A model generated the notes under the pieces. The model had not been told where the DNA came from. It worked only from the letters and a program-made list of their open reading frames with translations, and did no database searches. A stretch of 64,000 nucleotides of DNA from Nibribacter roseus (GTDB lineage Bacteria; Bacteroidota; Bacteroidia; Cytophagales; Hymenobacteraceae): positions 229,638-293,637 of the forward strand of contig NZ_JBHSYQ010000005.1 in assembly GCF_042662225.1 (NCBI RefSeq), written 5' to 3'. Of this stretch, positions 56,800 through 64,000 are shown piece after piece; positions within the stretch are counted from its first letter, which is position 1, and each line of letters starts with the position of its first letter. Both the position numbers and the translations under genes were made by a program.

Positions 56800-57460
56800 G
56801 TTTATAAGTCGATTAGAGGTACTGTTTTGAAGACCAGAAATCAGGGAAAGGCAAAAAGCATGATTGGCAAAGCAAGCAATAACCGCTGTTCTTGCTAATG
56901 CCTATTGAGATTTGGCAATGAGCTTGTAGAGTTACTAAGTAAAATGTCTTTATTTGTATTGTAGTTTCTGTATAGAGGCAGCCTCATCAAGTACTTAAAG
57001 TAACTGCTGCAGGATTTGCTATTGTATTAATTTTATGTAAATATTATATGATTAACATTATGAATAATATTTCTGCAAAATATAATTATTATAATGTAAT
57101 TTAGATATTTTAATATTATAAATTGTGTTATTGCTTGATAAGTTAATAATTTTTAAACAAAGTTTGATTTAGCTACGATTACTTTAATTAAAAGTTTTTC
57201 TTTTTGAAAGAATGTTTGAAATTTGCAGAAAATCAGTATCCCCCACTGATAATCAATATCTTTAGTTTCTGAAAGAAAGATAGTAGTTGAAGGTAGATAT
57301 GATGATCCTGTAAGAGAAGTATAGCTAGCTCCCCCAAGCTGAATTTGCTATATTCCTTTATGCTGTTCTTAGTCTGTTTTTGAAAAAATAGCCCCAAAAA
57401 GGGTTCTGTGTCATATTTTTGTTTTTGTACAAAAATTGTAATTAAGCATACTTATCACGT
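56800..57460. other. Long AT-rich intergenic region upstream of the giant surface protein
   Basis: No gene is supported in these roughly 660 bp. From about 57010 to 57220 the sequence is strikingly AT-rich (long stretches of A/T such as TATTTTAATATTATAAATTG). A degenerate IR40 copy lies at 57364-57402. The region probably holds the promoter and leader of the next gene. Confidence 0.7.
57364..57402. repeat. IR40 palindrome, copy 25
   Basis: GTTCTTAGTCTGTTTTT with AAAAAATAGCCCCAAAAAGGG, degenerate, about 60 bp before the giant gene's first ATG. Confidence 0.45.
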
Positions 57461-60400
57461 ATGGGAGAGACATCTACTCACCACCCTTCTTTTGCTGCGC
57501 CTCGTGTTTCTCCTTCCTCTGCCAGGGCGGAGGGCTTTGCCGTTTCTACGGCTGGGCAACCCTCACCATCTGTTCATGCTACCCACGCGCCGCCGCCCAA
57601 TCACCGACCGAGCTGCCGGCTTGCCGCGCCTGTGAAAGGTGTGGCAGCCGGGAAAGAAAATGCTCTTGGGAGTAGCATCAATAATCGTTTGCCCCGGGAA
57701 CAGGAATTACCATCTTTTTTTGTAAATACTTTTTCTATGTCATATTTCAATATAAAGCACTTTTGTGAAAATTTAGTAAGGAAGAACATAAGGCAAATTG
57801 CTGTATTGGTGATTGCCTTCCTTCTTCTCTGTTCTGGCAAAGCTAATGCACAGCAGTATACTGCTGATTTTTCATCGGCTCCAACTTTTACTGAAAAGCT
57901 TTGGGATATCTGGTATGTTACTGCTGAAGTCACCTTGGGGGGGGATGTTTATCAGATCAAACATACAGGAAATGATTCGTGGCATTATGGGACTTCTGGA
58001 GGTAAGAATAACTCTGCCTCAATTAACCATGCACCTTATGGTACACAATTTGTCACTATACAACGAAAAGATACCCAACCCTTTAAATTTTACGGTGTAT
58101 GGCTGAAATACATTAGCAATACTGGTTATCCAGCACCATACTTAAAAGTATCATATAATGGTTCTTCATTAAGCCCAGAGACGTATGGCTCTAGTCAAAC
58201 GATTGAACTTGCGAAGGATGTTACGGTGACTTCTGTAACTTTAAACTTTAGTGGCCTGAATGGGCTCAATTTAGATAACTTGATTGTAGGGCCAGCTTCG
58301 GTTGCGCCTAATATTACTTTATCCCCAGCCTCACTTTCTTCTGGTACAGTAGGCAGCAATTATAATGCTACTATCACAGCTTCCGGTGGAACTGCGCCTT
58401 ATATCTATACCAGAACGGCAGGAACCTTACCTACTGGTTTAAGCCTTTCTTCTTCCGGTACTCTTACCGGTACCCCAACTGCCAGTGGTACGTTTAACTT
58501 TACTGTTACGGCCTCTGACAACGTCGCATATACCGGTTCAAAAGCTTACTCGTTAACAATTGCGCCTCAACCTACAACAACAGTATCGTCTATAGCGCGG
58601 GCAAATCCATCGCCTACAAATGCCACCACGGTTAATTACACCGTCACCTTTGCGGCGGCGGTAACGGGTGTAGATGCCTCCGATTTTACATTAATAACAA
58701 CCGGACCGGCATTTGGTACTATCGGCAGCGTGTCCGGCTCAGGTACTACCTATACGGTTTCAGTAAACAATGTTTCCGGTAACGGTACCCTGCGTTTAGA
58801 TTTTACTGGTACTACCGGCGTTACTCCAAATGTAAATGCCACTTACACCTCAGGCGAGGTTTATACCATAGACAACACGGCGCCGGCCTCGCCAGTGGTA
58901 GTTGCTCCAGTAAATTCATCTCTTTCTAACAACAACAAGCCCACTTACTCTGGAACTGCAGAGCCAAACAGCTCAATAGTTATTGAGGTGTCTGGTACTG
59001 TAGTAGGAACTGTTACCGCCGATGCAGCCGGTAACTGGAGCCTCCTACAGCCATTTGCTCTTTCAGATGGGGATTGGAATGTGAAAGCATGGGCAAAAGA
59101 TGTTCTAGGAAATACAAGTTCACAGAGTAACATAAACTATTTTAAAATAGACGCCACTACCCCTGCCGCCCCAACAGTTTCAGCCGTGGCAAACGGCACC
59201 GTGACGAATAACAACAATCCAACCTTCAGTGGAAAAGCGGAAGCCTTTACTACCGTCACCCTATATATAGATGGAGTAAGTAGAGGAACTGCCATCGTAG
59301 ATGGCAGTGATAATTGGGTTGTCACACCTTCGGTATCATATACAGAAGGTAGTCACACAGTATATGCCACGGCAACTGATGCGGCAGGTAACATCAGCCC
59401 GGCAAGCAATACCAATACCTTTGTCTATGATGCAACAAGACCTTTAGTTACAAGCATCATTCGCCATAACCCAACCACCGCTACTACTAGCGCAGATATC
59501 CTAACCTTCAGGGTTACTTTCTCTGAAAAGGTAAATGGTGTAGATGCCAATGATTTTAGTGTAAGCGGCACCACGGCTAGTGTTACCAATGTAACGGCTG
59601 TTGCTACTGAAGGAAAGGCTTATGACATTGCAATCTCGGGTGGCAACCTGCCCGGCTATAATGGAACAGTTAGTTTGTCTTTGGCTAGCGGGCAAGATAT
59701 TGCCGATGTGGCTGGTAACTTCTTAATCAACACCGCCCCAACAGGCAGCATCGAGACCTATACCTTAAGTAATGCCGGTCCAAATACAATATTGGTTAGT
59801 AAACCGGCTGAATTATCTAATTCCACCACCGCTACTTTTGGTTTAAGCAGTGACCAGGCCAACGTTACCTACGAGTTCAGCCTAAATGGTAGTGCCTATA
59901 TAGGTACCTCCAATCCGTTGGTGCTTCATAATCTGGCAGAGGGCCAGCATACTGTTTTGGTACGCGCCAAAGATCTTTATAATAATGTAGATGCTACGCC
60001 AGCCGAACACACCTGGACCGTTGATGTAACCAAGCCTACGGTTGTATCTATTATCCGCCAGAACCCAACTACAGCCACCACCAATGCGTCTTCGGTAACT
60101 TTCAGGGTTACCTTCTCTGAGGATGTAACAGGTGTAACGCATGAGGACTTTAACGTAGCGGAAACAGGTACTATTGTCAGCTCATTGCAATCAGCAACAG
60201 CTGTAGCGCCGGGATCCAGTGTTTATGATGTTGTCGTAAATATCAATTCCGGTACCGGAACAGCCAAGTTAAATTTAAGAAGCGTGAATACCGGCGTTAC
60301 TGATTTGGCAGGTAATGTAATTGTCGACGGAGGGTTTACCGGTGGTGAGGCCTATACCCTAGACCTTACTGCCCCGGTTATCTCTTCGGTGACCCTTCCG

Positions 60401-63400
60401 GCTGCGAACAAAACCTATACAGCCGGTGAGAACTTGGACTTCACTGTTTACTTCTCTGAGGATGTTACGGTGACCGGTACACCTTCCATTGCCATAACTA
60501 TTGGAAATACTACCCGCTCTGCCACCTACGTTGCCGGAAGCAGTACCGCCACAGCCTTGTTGTTCCGCTATCAGGTGCAAGCCGGCGAAGTAGATACTGA
60601 CGGTATTGCTTTTGAAACGCAAAAGACTATCGCTCTTAATGGCGGTACTCTGCAGGACTTAGCCGGTAATAATGCTACCCTCACGTTCACAACCAACTTT
60701 ACCACTCCGGTGAAGGTAGATGCGGAAGTACCACAGGTTGCCTCAGTGAGTGTGCCAGCCTCAGGTATTTATAAAACTGATGATATCCTGAACTTCACAG
60801 TGAACTTCAGTGAAAACATTATTGTGACCGGAGATGCCACTACGTTGAAACTTCAGGTGGGAACAACGAATCCGGACCGGTTTGCCACCTTCGCAAACAA
60901 ATCCGCCAACAGCATCACCTATCAATATAAAGTGTTGACAGGCGATATAGACAGCGATGGCATCAGCATAGAGGGCTTGGTTCTTAATGGAGCCACCATT
61001 CAAGACGCCGCTGGAAATAATGCCGACATTACCCTACAGAATGTGGGTAATACCGCTGGAGTAAACATTGATGCGGTGGCACCTACCATCACTTCAGTCG
61101 CGTTGCCTGCTGACAAGGTTTACAAAGCCGGTGATAACTTAGACTTCGTTTTCACTTTCAGTGAAAGCATGGCAGTAAACGGCGCCACCTCCACCTTGGC
61201 TCTGACCATTGGGGAGAACGCCAGAACAGCCAGTCATTTATCTACCGTTTCCAACAAGATTACCTACAGGTATACCGTTCAAGCCGGAGAGACAGACGCT
61301 GACGGAATAGGAGTGGGAACCATAGCGTTAAATACCGCCACCTTTAGGGACTGGGCCGGCAACAATGCAGACTTGACTTTTACCCCAGGCTCTACCGCTG
61401 GCATTCTGGTAGATGGCGTGGCCCCAACGCTGGTGTCAGTGACACAGCCAGCAGACGGAACTTATAAAGTTGGGGATAAGCTGCAAACCGTATTCACCTA
61501 CTCCGAGCCGGTGGTAGTGACGGGAGACCAAATAGAATACCGCATAAGAATTGGCACTGCGAACATAAGGATGTTGCTGGAGAGCGGGAGCGGTACCAAT
61601 TCCCTGGTGTTCAGCTACACCGTTCGGTCAGGAGATTTAGACACAGACGGTATTCAGGTGAACACGTCATTAACCATTGGATCTGCCACCGTGGCAGACC
61701 ATGCCGGAAACTTATATGTTAGTGCTCTGTTCAGCGTGCCGTCTACCGCCGGAATTTTGGTGGATGGCGTGGCTCCTGCCGTGGCTTCTGTGGCCTATCC
61801 GGCAGACGGAGCCTACAAAGCTGGTCAAAACCTTGACTTCACCGTGACCTTCACCGAAGCGGTTGCCGTGACAGGTACTCCTTCGCTTGCGTTGACCATT
61901 GGCTCGGTTGCCAAAGAGGCCTCCTACATCAGCGGTTCCGGCTCTAACGGTTTGGTATTCCGTTATACCGTAGCCGATGGAGACCTGGACACTGACGGAA
62001 ATATCCTGACGGGCCCAGCCATTGCTCTGAACGGTGGCACTATTACTGACCTTCCTGGAAATCAGGCAACGCTTACGTTGAACAATGTGGCTTCAGGAGT
62101 TAATGTAAAAGTAGACGCCGTGGTACCAGTGGCACCAGTCATTGCCGCGGTGAACACTGACACCGGGTTAAGCAACATGGATCGCATTACCTCTGACCAG
62201 ACCCTTATTCTTTCCGGAACCGCGGAACCGAACAGCATAGTAAGCCTGTACCTGGGCGGAACTTTGTTGGGTACCGTAAACGCTGATGCCACCGGTAACT
62301 GGACATACGACCACAGCGCTGTGGTTCTGCCGGAGGGGGAGCATGTCTTCACCGCCGCCGCCACTGACGCCGCTCAGAACACCAGCGCCATGGGGGCCGA
62401 CTTTAGGGTAACCATTGATATAACCAAACCGGTTGCTCCGGTAATTGCGGCCATCTCGGAAGACCGTGGCACTAGCAACACCGACGGCATCACCAATGAC
62501 GCCACACTGATTCTTTCCGGAACCGCCGAGCCAAACGTCAGGGTTACCCTGTCTTTGGGCGGAAACGCACTGGCTTCTCCGGTCATGGCTGACAACAACG
62601 GAAACTGGATCTACGACTATACCGCTACCACTCTGATGGCCGGTACGCATAGCTTCACCGCCAATGCTACAGACGCTGCCGGTAACGTAAGCGAAGCTAG
62701 CAGTGCCTTTGCGGTCATGCTGGACCAAACGGCGCCAACGGTAACGGTTACCGCAGACCGGAGTTTGTCTACTAACTTGCCGTTTACTGCCACCTTCACG
62801 TTCAGTGAGGTAGTGGCCGGTTTTGAGATAGGAGACATAACCCTGGCAAATGCCAGCGCGGAGGATCTCCAGACAGCAGACAATATTACCTACACCGCTA
62901 CCATCAGGCCAATAGCCGACGGCAATGTGACTGTACAGTTGACTGCCGGGGTGGTAACAGATGTGGCGGGCAACAGCAATAGTGCCTCTAACATCTTCTC
63001 TATCCTGTTTGACGGTGCCCGTCCGGAGATAGCGCTTTCCTCTACTGCGCCAGACTCTGTAAACGCGGCCTTTCAGGTGAAAGTAACGTTCAATGAAGAC
63101 GTGACAGGTTTTGAGGCCGGTGACGTGACGGTGACCAACGGGTCGGTGAGCTCCTTAATAGCAGTGAACGCCCGTGAATATACGGTTACCGTAATGCCTG
63201 CCGCTGATGGCGTGGTTACGGTATCTATTCTGGAAAACGTAGCCTTAGATGCCTCTGGTAACCCCAACCTGGCCACTACTGCCTCGCTGAGCCGAATCTA
63301 TGACATCACCAGACCAACGGTAGCCTTGCAAAGCGCGGCGGTTGCCGGTGATTCGGTAAAAGCACCGTTTGCTGTGACGTTCCGGTTCTCTGAGCCGGTG

Positions 63401-64000
63401 GAGGGCTTTACCCTGGCAGACATAAGCGTTGTAAAAGGAACCGCGGGGACACTTGCCCAGGTAGGAACCACGCAAACAGAGTTCACCGCTACTATTACCC
63501 CTGCCGTTGACGGAGCGGTAAATGTGTCGGTGGCGGAGAACAGGATAGTAGATGGGGCCGGTAACGGAAACACCGCCTCCAACACCATCAGCCGCATGTT
63601 TGACGGAACCGCCCCTACCGTTGTGCTTTCCAGCGCGGCGGTGGCCGGGGACTCAGTGCGGGCTCCGTTTATGGTGACGTTCCAGTTCTCCGAGCCGGTT
63701 GGCGGCTTCGAGCTGGCCGACATCACGGTGACCAACGGCTCCGCCGGGGCCCTGACCCAGGTAGGCACGAACCAGACCGAGTACACCGCCACCATCACGC
63801 CAACAGCCGACGGCTTAGTGAGCGTGTCGGTGGGCGCGAACACGGTGATAGACCGGGCGGACAACCCGAACACTGCCTCCAACACCATCAGCCGCATGTT
63901 TGACGGAACCGCCCCTACCGTTGTGCTTTCCAGCGCGGCGGTGGCCGGGGACTCAGTGCGGGCTCCGTTTATGGTGACGTTCCAGTTCTCCGAGCCGGTT
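57461..64000 (+). CDS. Giant exported Ig-repeat surface protein/adhesin, 3' end beyond the window
   Basis: The frame runs from ATG 57461 (first ATG after the stop at 57443) to the window end: 2,180 codons with no stop. A second ATG at 57737 is also possible. From 57461 there are 92 Pro/Ser/Ala-rich residues (MGETSTHHPSFAAPRVSPSS...), then a signal-peptide-like stretch (RKNIRQIAVLVIAFLLLCSG...ANAQ). The mature part starts with a non-repeat beta domain (about 57846-58300) and a putative Ig domain (LPTGLSLSSSGTLTGTPTAS). Many Ig-like units follow, several of the SGTAEPNS...TDAAGN type. Five copies carry a D-x-D-x-DGI motif (60590-62000), and ~100-residue units of the SEPVxGFxxxDI type continue to the end. 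It probably serves in adhesion or biofilm; a T9SS signal would lie beyond the window. Confidence 0.9.
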   Translation, partial: MGETSTHHPSFAAPRVSPSSARAEGFAVSTAGQPSPSVHATHAPPPNHRPSCRLAAPVKGVAAGKENALGSSINNRLPREQELPSFFVNTFSMSYFNIKHFCENLVRKNIRQIAVLVIAFLLLCSGKANAQQYTADFSSAPTFTEKLWDIWYVTAEVTLGGDVYQIKHTGNDSWHYGTSGGKNNSASINHAPYGTQFVTIQRKDTQPFKFYGVWLKYISNTGYPAPYLKVSYNGSSLSPETYGSSQTIELAKDVTVTSVTLNFSGLNGLNLDNLIVGPASVAPNITLSPASLSSGTVGSNYNATITASGGTAPYIYTRTAGTLPTGLSLSSSGTLTGTPTASGTFNFTVTASDNVAYTGSKAYSLTIAPQPTTTVSSIARANPSPTNATTVNYTVTFAAAVTGVDASDFTLITTGPAFGTIGSVSGSGTTYTVSVNNVSGNGTLRLDFTGTTGVTPNVNATYTSGEVYTIDNTAPASPVVVAPVNSSLSNNNKPTYSGTAEPNSSIVIEVSGTVVGTVTADAAGNWSLLQPFALSDGDWNVKAWAKDVLGNTSSQSNINYFKIDATTPAAPTVSAVANGTVTNNNNPTFSGKAEAFTTVTLYIDGVSRGTAIVDGSDNWVVTPSVSYTEGSHTVYATATDAAGNISPASNTNTFVYDATRPLVTSIIRHNPTTATTSADILTFRVTFSEKVNGVDANDFSVSGTTASVTNVTAVATEGKAYDIAISGGNLPGYNGTVSLSLASGQDIADVAGNFLINTAPTGSIETYTLSNAGPNTILVSKPAELSNSTTATFGLSSDQANVTYEFSLNGSAYIGTSNPLVLHNLAEGQHTVLVRAKDLYNNVDATPAEHTWTVDVTKPTVVSIIRQNPTTATTNASSVTFRVTFSEDVTGVTHEDFNVAETGTIVSSLQSATAVAPGSSVYDVVVNINSGTGTAKLNLRSVNTGVTDLAGNVIVDGGFTGGEAYTLDLTAPVISSVTLPAANKTYTAGENLDFTVYFSEDVTVTGTPSIAITIGNTTRSATYVAGSSTATALLFRYQVQAGEVDTDGIAFETQKTIALNGGTLQDLAGNNATLTFTTNFTTPVKVDAEVPQVASVSVPASGIYKTDDILNFTVNFSENIIVTGDATTLKLQVGTTNPDRFATFANKSANSITYQYKVLTGDIDSDGISIEGLVLNGATIQDAAGNNADITLQNVGNTAGVNIDAVAPTITSVALPADKVYKAGDNLDFVFTFSESMAVNGATSTLALTIGENARTASHLSTVSNKITYRYTVQAGETDADGIGVGTIALNTATFRDWAGNNADLTFTPGSTAGILVDGVAPTLVSVTQPADGTYKVGDKLQTVFTYSEPVVVTGDQIEYRIRIGTANIRMLLESGSGTNSLVFSYTVRSGDLDTDGIQVNTSLTIGSATVADHAGNLYVSALFSVPSTAGILVDGVAPAVASVAYPADGAYKAGQNLDFTVTFTEAVAVTGTPSLALTIGSVAKEASYISGSGSNGLVFRYTVADGDLDTDGNILTGPAIALNGGTITDLPGNQATLTLNNVASGVNVKVDAVVPVAPVIAAVNTDTGLSNMDRITSDQTLILSGTAEPNSIVSLYLGGTLLGTVNADATGNWTYDHSAVVLPEGEHVFTAAATDAAQNTSAMGADFRVTIDITKPVAPVIAAISEDRGTSNTDGITNDATLILSGTAEPNVRVTLSLGGNALASPVMADNNGNWIYDYTATTLMAGTHSFTANATDAAGNVSEASSAFAVMLDQTAPTVTVTADRSLSTNLPFTATFTFSEVVAGFEIGDITLANASAEDLQTADNITYTATIRPIADGNVTVQLTAGVVTDVAGNSNSASNIFSILFDGARPEIALSSTAPDSVNAAFQVKVTFNEDVTGFEAGDVTVTNGSVSSLIAVNAREYTVTVMPAADGVVTVSILENVALDASGNPNLATTASLSRIYDITRPTVALQSAAVAGDSVKAPFAVTFRFSEPVEGFTLADISVVKGTAGTLAQVGTTQTEFTATITPAVDGAVNVSVAENRIVDGAGNGNTASNTISRMFDGTAPTVVLSSAAVAGDSVRAPFMVTFQFSEPVGGFELADITVTNGSAGALTQVGTNQTEYTATITPTADGLVSVSVGANTVIDRADNPNTASNTISRMFDGTAPTVVLSSAAVAGDSVRAPFMVTFQFSEPV
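63574..64000 (+). repeat. Near-identical 300-bp tandem coding repeat
   Basis: Bases from about 63574 to 63700 recur at 63874-64000, exactly 300 bp later, with essentially complete identity over the last ~120 bp. The unit encodes one 100-residue Ig-like domain. The preceding unit (about 63280-63573) is related but diverged. Confidence 0.9.

Noticed and set aside
57408..57635. 75-codon plus-strand frame
   Set aside because: Overlaps, in another phase, the open frame of the giant surface protein.
1..64000. CRISPR arrays, prophage genes, restriction-modification or toxin-antitoxin systems
   Set aside because: No regularly spaced direct repeats, cas, phage structural, methylase/nuclease or TA gene pairs were seen; the repeats present are dispersed palindromes.

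Overview
The window reads as a chromosomal segment of a Bacteroidota bacterium, most likely Cytophagales/Hymenobacteraceae (Rufibacter/Pontibacter-like). That is an inference from gene content. The sequence shows a TonB-dependent receptor with an N-terminal carboxypeptidase-regulatory-like domain, a type IX secretion sorting domain, BatD, FabV, paired ferritin-2-like proteins, M61 and M16 peptidases, and promoters with the Bacteroidota TTG...TAnnTTTG pattern. Most genes are mid-GC. A block at 31.1-35.2 kb is visibly AT-richer.

Layout. 0.6-14.5 kb is mostly minus strand: a beta-propeller/amidohydrolase fusion, an ABC exporter, two tandem sodium:solute symporter paralogues, a small outer-membrane-like protein, an M61 peptidase, a methyltransferase and a PncC/CinA-C protein. 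14.7-19.4 kb is mostly plus strand: two PAP2 phosphatase paralogues around tRNA-Leu(CAG) and a GAF protein, then fabV. 19.4-29.6 kb is minus strand: a macro-domain protein, a large GAF protein, a T9SS-sorted protein, an M16 peptidase pair, a thioredoxin-like lipoprotein and a dicarboxylate/glutamate symporter. A dipeptide epimerase follows on the plus strand.

31.1-35.2 kb is an array of small same-strand genes, each followed by an imperfect palindrome built like an integron attC site. The start of each gene unit is, to varying degrees, the reverse complement of the start of that unit's own terminal palindrome, as expected for mobile gene cassettes. No integrase is present, so this looks like a CALIN (cluster of attC sites lacking an integrase).

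35.2-49.2 kb holds SRPBCC and DUF2071 proteins, a DedA protein, a MarR regulator, YceI, a TPP-riboswitch-controlled TonB receptor (thiamin uptake), a glutaryl-CoA-dehydrogenase-like enzyme, an ECF sigma factor with an overlapping membrane protein, ruvB and queG. 49.3-56.7 kb holds two ferritin-like proteins, batD-aroC (overlapping), a Na+/H+-antiporter-like protein and an Nfu protein. From 57.46 kb to the window end runs one open frame of 2,180 codons, a giant Ig-repeat surface protein that continues beyond the window.

Intergenic DNA is crowded with dispersed repeats: about 25 copies of a roughly 40-bp palindrome with compensatory changes in its arms, a CCCCTTCAAAGGGG family, GGATT...AATCC palindromes including a MITE-like element, and a roughly 600-bp non-coding repeat present in two inverted copies. 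The second of those copies contains the 104-base assembly gap.
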